Below the pieces are notes generated by a model. It ran no database searches. It was not told the origin of the DNA and was given only the letters and a program-made list of their open reading frames with translations. A stretch of DNA of 64,000 bases from Otis tarda (taxonomy: Eukaryota; Chordata; Aves; Otidiformes; Otididae): contig CM048552.1 of the NCBI GenBank assembly GCA_026413225.1, positions 27,021,001 to 27,085,000 of the forward strand, read 5' to 3'. The position numbers were made by a program, and so were the translations under genes. Of the stretch, positions 1 through 12,113 are shown piece after piece. Within the stretch, counting starts at the first letter, position 1. Each line of letters starts with the position of its first letter.

Positions 1-226
1 ACATAAGAGCTTAGTCTCTCAGCCTAACAAAGTATTATATACACACATAGATTTCTGGGTGACCCTTTTAAGTTAATACATCAATGGTCTAGTGGGGAGA
101 GAAAGAAAAAAGAAGAAAAAAAAAACATATAAAATATCCAGGCATAAAACTTATAGGCAATACAAATGTTAGTGAAGAGCTAAACAGAGGGGAAATACAG
201 AGCAGAGTAATTATTTGGTAAACGGG
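1..226. other. Unannotated AT-rich flank
   Basis: AT-rich sequence with a purine-rich, A-rich run around 98-126. No coding or repeat signature is recognised. The last five bases (ACGGG) are the proposed left target-site copy of the LTR that follows. Confidence 0.5.
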
Positions 227-465
227 TGTAAAAGACTGTGTCGAATATTTGTCTCAACATTGTCGAAACATCAAACCACTACCCGAACAATGGCTTCCCG
301 TTATCTTGCAAGCCAACTCCTGTTGTCCTGCGAACCTCAATGCAGAGCTGATTCTGAGAAATTTAGCCCTACTCCCCGGCATGCGCCCAGAGACGATAAT
401 GGGCATGCATATCACTGCCAGGTGAGGGGTGCGGCTAGGCAAACCAGCTCTTGGAATACAACGAG

Positions 466-482
466 TATATGAACATAAAAGG
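466..482 (+). promoter_or_regulatory. TATA-like element in the LTR at 227-886
   Basis: TATATGAACATAAAAGG lies at the expected U3/R position, directly before the minisatellite. The call rests on position and composition only. Confidence 0.35.
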
Positions 483-483
483 G

Positions 484-571
484 GGAATACACATCAACGG
501 AATACACATCAATGGAATCAACATCGACGGAACCAACATCCACGGAATCAACATCAGAACCAACATCGGAC
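484..571 (+). repeat. 15-bp minisatellite inside an LTR
   Basis: About six tandem units close to GGAATCAACATCAAC. The first four are exactly 15 bp (484-498, 499-513, 514-528, 529-543), and the later ones are slightly degraded. Units differ mostly at positions 5-6 and 13-15. The array lies immediately downstream of the TATA-like element, so it would be transcribed as R/leader sequence. Confidence 0.85.
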
Positions 572-886
572 GGATTGTTCCCCCATCGAGTGAACTGGAT
601 TGTCGGGATGCCACAGCTCCGTGGTCGTAGCTATTGCAACTGAAACTCTTCTCCCTTTTTCCTTTCTTTCTCTCTTTTCTCTTGCATTTGCAAACTTGTT
701 TTCGGGTAAGTAAAGTTACCTGGCGCTTGACTCCGTTTTGAGTCTTAATTCTGTTCCCGAGAATACGAGCAAAACCACGCTCCAGTGTATGAGAGGTTGG
801 TGTAGCAGCCCCTAGCCTTCCAGACTCATCTGAGGTCGGCTAGAACGCAAGGGGGGCTTCCTCTCATCCGAAATCGGAGCGTGACA

Positions 887-2768
887 ATGGGACACAATTT
901 CACAAGTGTAAGGGAACAAACATTCAGGTCTGTATGTTGCCTAAGTATTTTGTTTCTGTATTTAAGCATATGAATTCCACCATAGTTTCTCTTTAGGTTT
1001 TGAAATCCTATTTAGGATTTAAAAACAAGTTGTTTTGTAGCACTTGGAGAAGCTCCAAACAGAAGGAAGGAGCCATACTTGAGGTCAAGAAAATCTTAGT
1101 ATAGATTAGAAGTTACTCATCTTTTGTTCTCCAGGACTCTTTAGGAACTTGAATACCAGGAAACTAAAGTGGGTTTTATTTAGCAGGAATTCTACAGAAT
1201 TAAAAAATTCTGTCTGCCAGCTAAATGTTATGAAGCAAATTAAGAGAGATTTCATGCTGCACAAGGAATCAGTTGTCAAATTAGAGAATTATAATGGGGG
1301 GTTTTTTTGTTTGTTTTTTAATTTTAAATGTTTAAGATAAGGTTTTGTTTAATTTAACAGATATTTTGGACCAAATTTATTAAACAAACCATTAGCAAAA
1401 AAATAACAGGTACTTAAAGGTCCCCAAATCTTCTGTCTTTTTTTGTCTTGCAAAACTGCTGAGACAGAAACTATTTCATTGGTTTTATTATTATGCTTAA
1501 GACATAAATTATATTGTGATTTATGGTTCTTTGTAGCTAGATACAATGACTGCATGTATTTCAAAATTATGCAATTTTCATTTTGTTGCTACTGATCTTT
1601 CTTTACTTTCAGTAGTGAGTGGGGATTATTTAAAGATTACTTAGTCTTTTAAAAATACGTAACTTTACATTCCCAAAAGTGAAATTCTGTAGACATAGGC
1701 TTTTATGCATGTTTATTTCTGGATTTCCATAAGACATGATGTTCATGCATATAAATGAATATCACTTATTTGCAGGGGGGCAATGGGTCCAGTCCATTAG
1801 CACTTGCAATCTGGAAGAAGGAGAACGAGGGAAGTTGTTTCAGTCCTGAGGCTGCAGTAGCCACAGCAGCAGCTGTTATACAATGTGCTCTTAGCATGGA
1901 TGAAATAGGTCAAGCCGAAGGCTGACTTGTCCTTGGGTAGGCTGCTAAGTGTAATGCCTCAGCACTTCGTGACTGTCGTGTGCCAAAAGTACATCTCCAC
2001 TTGAATGTTGTGACATAAGTTTTTGTCGCTTATGGCAGTGTTCTTGCCTCATACTGCACCAATTCCTTATGGAAATATCTCCTTAACTGCACACTGGTCA
2101 TTTACAGATTATTGCTGCACAGCTTATATGGCTTAGGACAGACTGGCTGGAAATAACTGCACAGCAAGTGTATGATGGAGGACTGGCTGGTGTGACAAGG
2201 AAGGGAGAAAATAATTTCACCTCATTGTCACCCTCCTTTTCTCTTTTCATCACACTCTGTTTCACTTAGCCAATTTCCTTTCCCTGGAATCCCATGAGGA
2301 ACAGAAATGCTCAAGCTTACCCATTTTTACTGCCTAGGAAGGCAAAACAGCAGAAATCAATGCATAAGTTGAGTTAAAGCACAGCCCTCAGTCTCCAGAA
2401 TTCCATCGGTGATAGCAAAGATGAGGAAGAAAAAAAATATGGCAGTTAAAAGCTGTGTAGGATAAAAGACATAGCTGCAATTCTAGTAAAGTTATTGCTC
2501 AGTCTTAAACCCCTGGGATCTCTTACAGAATCCAGTTTAAGTTTAGAAATAAATCTAATTATGAGGCTGTTAACACTTATAACTAGAAGCTAAGCTCAGC
2601 TCTAAACCAAGACAGCCAAAGTGCCTTTGCTGCTGTGTCACTAATTGGCCATTTGAAGCACTGGGATTGCCAGGATTGACACAGTGAAAATGAAAGGCAA
2701 TTGGTGAGTCACTGATAATTAAGTAGGGAGGAACTAAAGGAAAACCTATTTTATCAGTGCTTTGGCAG
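887..2768. other. Non-coding stretch, nothing recognised
   Basis: AT-rich sequence with no frame, repeat family or RNA gene that I recognise. It ends at the left edge of the LTR at 2769. Confidence 0.5.
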
Positions 2769-2929
2769 TGTTGTGGTTTAACTCCAGCTGGTATCTAAGC
2801 ACCACACAGCCACTTGCTTACTCACACCTGCAGTGGGATAGGGGAAGAGAACTGGAAGGGTAAAAGTGAGAAAACTCATGGGTTAAAATAAGAACAGTTT
2901 AATAATTGAAATAAAATAAGATAACAGGA

Positions 2930-2988
2930 TAATAGTAGTAGTAATAATGATAATAATGATGATGATGATGATGATGATGATGATAATA
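2930..2988. repeat. (GAT)n / (TAA)n trinucleotide microsatellite in LTR copy A
   Basis: Imperfect TAG/TAA/GAT triplets run into about ten uninterrupted GAT units (about 2957-2986). Copy B has only a short interrupted GAT/AAC patch at the matching place, so this is a secondary expansion. Confidence 0.9.
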
Positions 2989-3119
2989 CTAAGACATTTT
3001 AATGAAAAAGAATATAACAAAGAGAGATAAATAAAATCCAGGAAAGACAAGTGATGCAAATGAAAACCATTGCTCACCACCAACCGACCAATGCCCAGCC
3101 AGTGCCCACGTAGCAAACA

Positions 3120-3132
3120 CCCCCCCCCCCCC
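3120..3132 (+). repeat. Poly-C run (13 C)
   Basis: Thirteen consecutive C inside LTR copy A. Its length is likely to vary between individuals or assemblies. Confidence 0.9.
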
Positions 3133-3431
3133 GCAACCTTCCCCCTAGCTTTATTGCTGACCATGATGTCATATGGTATAGAATATTGCTTTGGTCAGTT
3201 GAGGTCAGGTGTCCCGACTGTGTCTTCTCCCAACTTTTTGTGTACTCCCAGCATTCTTGCTGGCAGGGCATTGTGAGGAGTAGAAAAGGCCTTGACTGTG
3301 TGCAAACACTTCTCAGCAGTAACTAAAATATCTCTGTGTTACCAACACTGTTCCCAGTCCAAATGCAAAACATAGCCCCACATTAGCTATTATAAAGAAA
3401 AATTAACTCTACTGCAGCCAAAACTGGCTCA

Positions 3432-6400
3432 AGCTGTTTCAGAATGTTAGCAACGGCCCAGCGGCAGAAAGCAAAATGCCACACTGAGTTAGTTAGCAAT
3501 GCATTTTTGGTGTGTGTTTCCACAGAAATTCAGTGCAAACAGAAGACTGCTAACAGATGTGGAGAGCTGACCCAAGGACACTTTGTCACTCTGTGTCAAT
3601 GAGACAGCAATATTTCATCATAACGAAGAACTTTCATTTCACACCTGACTGAAAGCCAAAATATGAAGTCCCAAAACAGATGCCACTTTTGGATTATGTT
3701 AGTCTGAGCAGTCACTAAGCATTAAAACTGCATGTGTCAGAAATGACTGTGCTACATATGTTTAACTGGTGCTCATCAAACAACTTTACAGCCTGCCATT
3801 GTGGTATAGCAAAACTGAGAAGACATCATTAGAACGTGTGAATCTGATAATTTGAGAACATGCTGGCCTTATTAGCTATAAGAAACAGACCTTGCTCCCT
3901 GAGCAATTTCTGCAAACTGTCAAACATCGCCAGACATGACAGCCTTTCCTTGGCTCTGGGATACTATCCATGCTGTACGCTATTTGCCTGAGGTTCTGCA
4001 GATAATGGAAATGGAACAAACACTGCAGTAAATGAACCTGTCTGTCTCACAGGGTGACATCAGACTGGATCTCCACATGAAATGCAAGTATTATTATGGA
4101 AATTGCATCTTGACACTTTGATATAAGAAACATTTCCAGAATATTGGAATATGTTATCTAAATTTATTTGTCTTGGGTAACAAAGAAACAATATACCAGT
4201 GGAGCAGCAACGAGAAGAATGACTGCACTTTTTTGTCTTTAGCCATTAGATAAATGCATTAAAAATAACTGCATAATGAAATACAAACAGTAGATAATGG
4301 GTCAGGGACTATTTATGAAAAAATTCATTGACACAGATAGTCTTTTTTCGCTCTGAGTTGTGCCCCTGTAACCAGGGTTAAATAGAGCATAAATAACACT
4401 CAGGGTTACATTCAATATGGCACAGCCAACATTTGCCACAGTTGAAGCTTCAGTTCTCCTTTGGGAAAGACCCCTCCAAGAGTTTTATGAAGAGAAAGAT
4501 ATCCTCAGTTCCTCATACCCACGTGTAAAACTGAGAGGAAAATGTCCCATTCTCTCCCTTGCTAATCCACTGCCCCTGGAAGTCCACAACTGATAGGGCA
4601 CATGCAGAAACTTCTGCCCTGCACATGGGCAATGCCTGTGCATCATCTCCCTGCCCTCTGCATCTGAGTAAAGCTGCCAACAACACCTTACTCCTGTGGG
4701 AGAAAAGGTGCTGATTTTCAGGGTCATGATGCAAGTGACACTTCTCTACTTCACCATCTGTTTATTAATTACCAGCTTGCTTTCACTCAGCAAACCAGCC
4801 TCCATCAATTCCTGTTGTTGCAGGAGGAGAGACATGAAAAAGGCATATGTGAGAATTTAAATGAGAAGACCCTGGGGTTGCATCTGGAAGACTGGTCGCA
4901 AGGGTCTGAAAGCTGAGAGAAGAAAAAAAAAATGCTCACTAGGTGTGATGCAGGGGAGTCACACTGCTGAAAAACTACACATTATTCAGAAAGCGCGGTA
5001 TAAAGCCCATAAAAGAGGTGATATAAAGCAACCTTAAAAAAAAAAAAAAAAGAAGATGAAAGAAAAAAAGATAGGATGTACACATTAAAAGACATATTTC
5101 CATATTTCAGTTTTAAGGATGAATTATTCCTAACTACGTGTATTCCATGTATACTCATGTACAAAGAAACCCCAAAATCAATGAACATTAAGTTAGAAAA
5201 AGATTAACCATAAAAATGGTGCAAGCAGATGAATTATGGAAGCTCTTTGGTCTTCCAGTAAGCAATAGCAGGGAAGTATCAGACATTGCTACGGCACTTG
5301 ACAGTATCTCACAATGGGGAAGAAAACAAGGGAAATTACGGGCAACTGAAATACACTTATTTTCATTTTCATTTAAAGAGTGAAAACGCCTATTACAAGG
5401 ACAACATTTTCTCAGCAAGGTATAATTATACTTTTATTTGGGAGCTGATGAAGTTGGGGAATTAAAGATGATTTTTCAAGCTTTTACAGACAAAAGAAGG
5501 AAAATTCATATATTTGGCAAACTGTATGCCATTTTATACTAAGTACATCCATGATTTAAAGTAATTGAAATGTTAGTGGTGAAACTCTATGCTTCAGTGG
5601 GAACAGGATTAAGGTTTTAAAATGAAGAAGGAAAATAATATATCCAGGAGGTACTTTTAAAATAAATATTCTATGAAATGTATCAGATATATTTGAATAA
5701 TGCTCTTACATTTGTCATTGTAACTTGAGTAACTAATTTTTTGACATTTTGTTTTGTTTTATTGATTCTGACACCATCAGGTTTAAGAAGAAAGAAGTAA
5801 AGACGTAATATATAGCACATGTACTTTTGATGAATGTTGAATATTATTACCTATTAATTATCCTAGATATGTATTTTATTATTTTTTCTTCTTCAGAAAT
5901 AATAGTATACAGTTTCTACAACATTCTTGTCACTATTTATTAATAGCTTATTTTCCAGTTTTTGCACACATGAAGATTAAACCTATACTCTCACTCCTCA
6001 CTACAATTCTTAGAACTTCACAGTGATTCATACTCTGGTGATCCCTCCCTAAAAAAAATAAGTGAAGGATCTGCGTTCACAGAATGGCTTTGATCTCTGA
6101 GCCCAGAGTCTTCTTCCAAGCAGAGATATTTCTGTCAGGGAAACAGGTTGCCATGGTTCATCTAAACTTAGTGAAAAGAAGTATGAGTATCCAGAGTGAT
6201 TCAGATCCCACATGTGCAGTCCTTCTCCCAGTGAGACTGTGTCCTATTTGGTCACTCTGTAGGGAATTTAGTAAAACTACAGCTTAAATGTTTCAATTAC
6301 ATTTCTAAAGTTAGGTGCTCGGATGAAATCTAGGCTGGACTTCACTGCAACAGAATACAATGTCTAAGTATCTAGGCCACATATGTACAAATCAAGAGAT

Positions 6401-6653
6401 CTCATAATCCACCTGATAATTGTCAACACACTGACTGAGGAACTGCCTTCAAGAAGAAAAAGGAATTCAGAAGCATGCTTGAACTTCCACTCAAGATATC
6501 TTATTAGTTGTCACTGGAGATGTCTCTTTCCACTCAGAATTGATATTCTTCAGTTTTAGAAATAGGTCCACGTGTCTTTCATTCTCTTATTTTAAAACTC
6601 TGAGAGGATGTTTGTGTCCCTCCACTTCTTTTATTTTTTTTTTTACTCTAGCT
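3432..6653. other. Non-coding stretch, nothing recognised
   Basis: AT-rich sequence with an A-run near 5036-5052. I see no homology to a gene or repeat family. The short frames (70-80 codons) have no domain features and unusual codon use. Confidence 0.5.
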
Positions 6654-7263
6654 TCTCATGGTTTAACCCCAATCGGCAATTGAATACTACACAGCTGCTC
6701 GCTTACCTTCCCCCTCCCCAGAGGGATGGGGGAGAGAATCGGGAAGAAAGGAAAACTTGTGGGTTGCGATGAAAACAGTTTACTAGGATAGCAAAGGAAG
6801 ATGATAATAACAACAAAATGTAGGGATAATAAAATATGCAAAATGAACAATGCACGATTTTTTACCACCCAATGACCTGATGACTGATACAGCCCTTCCT
6901 GAGCAGCAATCACGGAAGTTAAACAGAAAAGCAATGCTGAGTAGCAAGTAAAGGAGAGAGAGAGGGAGAGATGCCTTCCAGTCAACTCCCACTCATATAC
7001 TGAGCGTGATGTTTATGGCACGGAATACTCTCTTTGGCCAATTTGAGTAAACTATACTGGCTCTATCCCTCCCAGCTTCCTGCACCTGCACATTAGTGAA
7101 ATCTCGGAATCTTGAAAAAGTCCTTGGTCTTTTTAGCAACAACTAAGAACATTAGTGTATTATCAACATTCTTCACATACCAAATACCATACTAGATCTG
7201 AAATACTAGGTCTTAGCAGCTACTAGGAAGAAAATTATCTCCATCCCAGTCAAAATCAGCACA
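6654..7263 (-). mobile_element. Solo LTR, common avian ERV LTR family (copy B), with target duplication
   Basis: This is the same family and orientation as copy A: a GGTTTAACCCC edge on the left and CAGTCAAAATCAGCACA on the right. The length is 610 bp. The pentamer TAGCT occurs immediately before (6649-6653) and after (7264-7268), a perfect 5-bp target-site duplication that fixes both boundaries. On the minus strand a TATATGAG motif and an AGTAAACTG motif lie where the TATA box and poly(A) signal are expected. No internal ERV sequence adjoins it. Confidence 0.88.
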
Positions 7264-7692
7264 TAGCTCTACTATTTTTCATCTTCCATCAGTGAAAGCT
7301 GCTAGTTTGTAAAAGAACTGAATACAATTTCTCTTACCTTAAGGTATTCAAATTTACCTGTCTTATTCTTCAGGCAAATTGTAATGGACAGGAATTGAGT
7401 CATTAAAACAGAAGAGAGGCTCTCAAACACTTACTTTGAATTTATTCTTTTTTGCGTAGTCCATTTAAATACTCATCAGGCCAGAGAGAGAGAAGCAAAG
7501 CATCAAAAGGGCTATATCTGTGTTTGTAAGTAGAGTTTGCACCCATAAGCTAGATTCTTTCTTTCATCAAAACAGAGCAACTTCATCTGGACTGACTAAA
7601 AAGATCTACTTCTAGCCCTGTTAACCCCTCAATGTCTCCTGAACAGAGCCTGAGCATTATCAAGGAGAGATAATGCTCCTCGATAAAAGCAA
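7264..7692. other. Spacer between two LTR copies
   Basis: AT-rich sequence between LTR copies B and C. It contains the hairpin at 7652-7678 and nothing else I recognise. Confidence 0.45.
7652..7678. repeat. Perfect 10-bp inverted repeat, 7-nt loop
   Basis: GAGCATTATC (7652-7661) pairs with GATAATGCTC (7669-7678) across the loop AAGGAGA. It lies just before truncated LTR copy C. Function unknown. Confidence 0.8.
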
Positions 7693-8083
7693 TCACACAT
7701 CACCTCCCACTAGCAGACTGATGCCCAGCCAGTCTCCAAGCAACAGCCACCTTGGAAGCCAAAAACATGCTCATGCCCCTCATCCTCTACTACCATTTTA
7801 TTCCTGAGCATGACATTATACAGTAAGAATACCCCTTTGGCTGATTCGAGTCAGTTGTCCAAGCTGTGCTGTTTCTCAACTTCTTAACCACTATCTCAGC
7901 CTACTTGGAAAGGAGGATGAGTATAGTGGGAGAAAGAGAAAGACTTGACTCTGTCCAAGAACTGTTCAGCAATACGCAAAATATTAGCTTGTTACCAACA
8001 CTGATTTATCCACAAATCTGGAACAGTGAACCATATAGGTTGCTATGAAGAAAATTAACTGACTTCCAACAAGATCCAGTACA
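7693..8083 (-). mobile_element. Truncated LTR, common avian ERV LTR family (copy C)
   Basis: The right edge GATCCAGTACA and internal phrases (ATGCCCAGCCAGT, GAGCATGACATTATA, AGACTTGACTCTGTCC, GAAGAAAATTAACT) align with copies A and B in the same orientation. The part that would match the outer U5 half on the left is missing, so the fragment is about 390 bp. It is more diverged than B and probably older. The left limit is approximate. Confidence 0.75.
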
Positions 8084-10080
8084 GAGACATCTTAAGAAAA
8101 GCTAACTCTTGGTATATTTGTCATCAAAATACCTTTAAATTACTTGACCATTAAAAAAGCACCACAGTTCTCCTTTGTTCCCTCAGCTGAATGCTCCAGG
8201 CTGCTGGACAAAATGTGGTTTGTTTTGCTTTTTTTTTCCTTTGGTCCACTGAATAGTTATGTATTCTCTGCTAATAAATGGGGCATAACAGTAAGTTATT
8301 ATACCTACAGAGTTGCCGTAAGTCACCTTAAGTCCTGATTCAAATAAAGATAGTAGTATGCTTTAGATCGGGCCATTAATAAGAAAAAAAATACCATGGG
8401 AAAGATTTAGGAGCATTTAATTCTTCCCAAAACATAAATGAGGACAATTTTACCTTCAGAAATAAATTTCCTAAGTCACCAAAGCGGTCAAAATATCTCC
8501 AGTAGGAGGATGTTAAACTCTCCTCCTCAAGTTGTTCCACTTTCCATGACCTACTTCCATGTTCACAGGGGATGGAAGGCAAAACAAGAGAAAGTAAACA
8601 GGCGGACATCTGCAGAGCAAAATCAAGTATTGTCCAGCAAGTTTGAATTTGCATTTTTTCTACCTTTTTGGACTACAGTGGTAAGTGAAGGAAAGAATTC
8701 TCAAACCAACACTAACTGCAACGATGCTCAAACCAGAAGTTGTCCTTAAGTCTGCTTAAATCTTAGAATACTCACAAAAGAAATCTATGCAAATAATGTT
8801 TATCTACAAAATGCTTCCCAGCAAGTAGAGTACAACAGAGTAGCATGATTCTTGAACAATTATTTGAGCACCGAGAACACTGTGTGCCCTTGTTTTAAAG
8901 GATTCAATTACTCTTAACTTAATCAGGACTTCAAGTTACAACATGAAAAGAATTATCCCAGTGTTTCTGCTCTTGGCTATTCACTCCATCAGTTATAAAG
9001 AAATTTATGACCTACTATGGAGACTTTTAGGTACAAAATGCATAAAAATCTTTTCATCATTTTACTGAAAAAAAACAAAACACAATAAATTGATTTTGAC
9101 TTTCATGAAGGTTTCCGTGCTTGTCAGTTTTAGTATAAATTAAAAGCAAGCAGTTCAAAGTTTTCATCTTTATTTTAAATTTTCCTGTGTATTTTCAAGG
9201 CATTCAGTGAAATCTCTGTAAGTCCTCTGGTGGCCATAAGCAGCACTTTCCTCATAAACCCCAGAAATACTAGCAGCTGTGCAATAGCATGCATGAGACT
9301 TTCTACGTGGTATCATTAAAATAAGACCACAAGCCTTGTTTAAACTACTTCAAAGTAAGTATATCAGTCACTGTTCCAAGAAAGGTAAATGTGGATTAAT
9401 TTAATAGCATCAAAGATTAAATAATGCAGAAAATAGAAGTATGAATTATATTTACAAACCTCGGTAAGATTCCATGAAGTATTATACTTAATGAAGTTAA
9501 ATTTCATTATAATACTCTGCCCATTTGTCCAACTTCTCCAGAGAGAGCTACTTCAGCTTTACATAATCTTCATCCTTTCAATCCTAAAAAATTTCTGGAG
9601 GGATGCATTTAAATGAATAAATTAATTAAAATTTATAGAGAGCAATGTTCATGAATGTGATGGATGGAAGTATAATGACTACTGGATAAATAATTTATGG
9701 CATTTCATTTTGTTACACACTGTCAAACTGTGACAATAACAGATTTCCTTATTTCCATGCAGACACAAATCACAACATGGCAAGACTGAAACAAACAAGC
9801 AGCTCAGGCAAGACATAGTGAGCATTCTGCTGGTGGAAATAATTTTAAATACAAATGTCAGACATAGCTATTCAAATAATAACACTTCATTCATTCCTTA
9901 TTATTTGATCTCTGCCATTTTTAATTTGTTTCCACTTAGAGTAACAGATTTTATGACCAGAGGAATATTGTTAATGTGGGCTTATCTACTAAATAGCACA
10001 AGTCAAGAAACTTCATCCACTTATTCGAGTGGGCCATCAATGATATCTGCCTTTTCACTGTAGCATTTCTTGAAGTAAAT

Positions 10081-10118
10081 GTACATGTGAAGTACATGTG
10101 AAGTTGTGTACACGTGAA
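10081..10118 (+). repeat. Short tandem repeat, 11-bp unit GTACATGTGAA
   Basis: Two perfect adjacent units (10081-10091 and 10092-10102). A third, GTACACGTGAA, follows at 10108-10118 after a 5-bp insert. Confidence 0.85.
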
Positions 10119-11265
10119 GTTGGATATTCAATCTACTCATTTCCCAAGCTGTTAAATACCAGCCAGTTTTCAACCTGAAGTTCTATAGCTGCATTAACAT
10201 GGCCTTGTACCAAAACTATAAATGGACCTTAGTAGTGCAAGTTAGTCCATATTGCATCCATCTCAGCTTTGTACCAACACATCCTACTGTTCTGTGGCTT
10301 TCTACAGAATCAACCACCTGTCTTATATACCCAGGGTAGCAGGTGGAAAGAGCATGCTTATATCTATGCAGATAAAAACCCTTAAGTGGATTTCAGTCTC
10401 TGATGGAGCCTACAGTCAAATGCAAGTCATTAATTCTTCTAACAATTAAAAACATAACCCTTATCTCAAGCCTGAGTGTGTATGTTTTCAGCTCCAAGCC
10501 ACTGAGTTTCTCTATAGCTTTCTCAGTGAGTTTCCTTTCAAAAATCTAATTTTTTGATAAATATATATACACACATATATGTGCTTCAAATAATTTACCC
10601 TTCAGTAGACTAAAAATACCAAGTTTCTTTAGCATCTCCTATCAGCTATCATTTGCTGGCTAGCTGACTTCTCACTTTCCTCAGAGAGTGATTTCAGTCT
10701 CCATCAAGCACATTTTCAAAAAAAATACACCCTTAAGTGCCTTCTGTGTGCCTTTGGGAAAAGGTTGGGAAAAGCTCAGCACAAGCACCTGCACACTTGC
10801 CTCATGGTAAAGCTGCTCCATAAGTTTGTCCCTTGCCCCACATCCTTCAGAAATGTTAGACTGCTGATCTTGCATCAGCTCCCTATTTTCTTCTCTCTGT
10901 CATCTGTCTGCCTGAGTCTGTCTACTCTGCCTTGCTCTCAACAGAGTAAATTCGCCTTTTTTCAGGTCTATGCCACCACAGCTAGATTGCTTTGGATCTC
11001 ATTATCCAATGCTTTGTCATCTCATTAAAGGTTAGTGGGGCCATATATGTATTACATTGCATTAAAGCAGTATAAACATAAGGAGTAACTACAAAGTGTA
11101 TTTAATAGTTGTTTTAATAGAAACATCACCTTACTTTTCTTCCACCTACTCCATCTAATCTAATTAAGCAGTGATTTCAATATTCAGCACATGTAAAAGA
11201 AAACCATCAGGTTCAATAAATATCAACTATGCCAAATGTATTCACATACATATTTTTATTCTCCT

Positions 11266-11299
11266 TGTAGAAGTTTTTCTCATGTAGAAGTTTTTCTCA
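11266..11299 (+). repeat. Perfect 17-bp tandem duplication
   Basis: TGTAGAAGTTTTTCTCA is repeated without a mismatch at 11266-11282 and 11283-11299. The lack of divergence points to a recent slippage event. Confidence 0.9.
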
Positions 11300-12113
11300 T
11301 GATACACAAGAAGGAACAACAGAATTTTTTTCTTGTACACGCCTTAGTAGCTTGAGCTATGCATATTCACACTACTTTGAGCTCAGGAATAATTTGTCTA
11401 TGTCAGTCTGTGAGTGTGTGAGTTTGTGTCTGTGTAGGTATATTCAAAGCTGAAACACCTTAGAGGAAATTTATTCTTTTTAATCTATAACCACACTTAT
11501 TTCAGATATACACAGAGGATACCAGACTAAACATTTACACACTTTCAATAAATAACCTTGCAGGAAAGATCACAGAAATACATTTATGAAAAGTGAGCTT
11601 GTAAGTTTTCTGAACTAGTTCTAGAAATGATTTGACAAAAAGACAACTCAAACATTCATCCTTTTGGCAGACACAGGTTAACTATTTACTACAATTTTTG
11701 TCTAAGACATCCACTGAGCCAGTAGCTAAACATTTCCCAAGACCACTTGTAGTTTATATTTCATAAGATATTTACATACATGCTTTATGTATTCTTAGCC
11801 TGAGAAATTATTTCATTTAAGTAAAATACTGAAGTACCAGTAGCAAGGCTGAATCATGCATTAAAAATGTGTCAGAGGCAGCAAAATCACTGTAACGTAC
11901 ATCAAAAGACTCGTATCAGATTTGTATTAACTTGATGAATTGAGAGTATTTTTAGTACATAAGAGTAGTCTTAAGTAGAAATTCCATTCACTTGTTTATG
12001 ATCTCAAAGGTGACCAGCAAAAAGTAATATACTGTATCAGTATTATGACAACATCCAGTACCTTCAACAAAAGGCAGAATAGTATAAGATTGAGTGAGCT
12101 ACTCAGGTCATTG

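Larger units (their letters stand above)
227..886 (+). mobile_element. Solo LTR of an avian ERV, family distinct from the others here
   Basis: The 660-bp block begins TGTA and ends GACA, the usual TG...CA LTR ends. It is richer in GC and CpG than its flanks. It holds a TATA-like stretch near 466-482 followed by a pyrimidine-rich tract and a T-rich segment near 620-700, as expected of U3-R-U5 order on the plus strand. The flanking pentamers are ACGGG (222-226) and ATGGG (887-891), 4 of 5 identical, which fits a decayed 5-bp target duplication. No primer-binding site follows the right end, so it is read as a solo LTR. The left boundary is less certain than the right. The family name is not known to me. 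Short frames inside it are not regarded as genes. Confidence 0.6.
2769..3431 (-). mobile_element. Solo LTR, common avian ERV LTR family (copy A)
   Basis: Read on the minus strand it begins TGAGCCAGTTTTGGCTG and ends GGTTTAACCACAACA. This matches an LTR type widespread in neoavian genomes, recognised from general knowledge of its phrases. These include the GTTGTGGTTTAACTCCAGCT edge, a TGATGTCATATGGTATAG segment and an AGGCCTTGACTGTGTG segment. The length is 663 bp. Flanking pentamers (GGCAG left, AGCTG right) match at only 3 of 5 positions, so the target duplication has decayed or an edge is off by a few bases. An expanded GAT microsatellite and a 13-C run lie inside and make it longer than copy B. 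No internal retroviral sequence adjoins it. Confidence 0.85.
8084..12113. other. Non-coding stretch with two small tandem repeats
   Basis: AT-rich sequence with no recognisable gene. The only structure noted is the tandem repeats at 10081-10118 and 11266-11299. Confidence 0.45.

Noticed and set aside
2883-3164. Frame with a poly-Ile run (minus strand)
   Set aside because: It is a translation of the GAT/TAA microsatellite in LTR copy A.
8438-8749. 103-codon frame, plus strand
   Set aside because: No family resemblance, no codon bias and no supporting splice or promoter signals.
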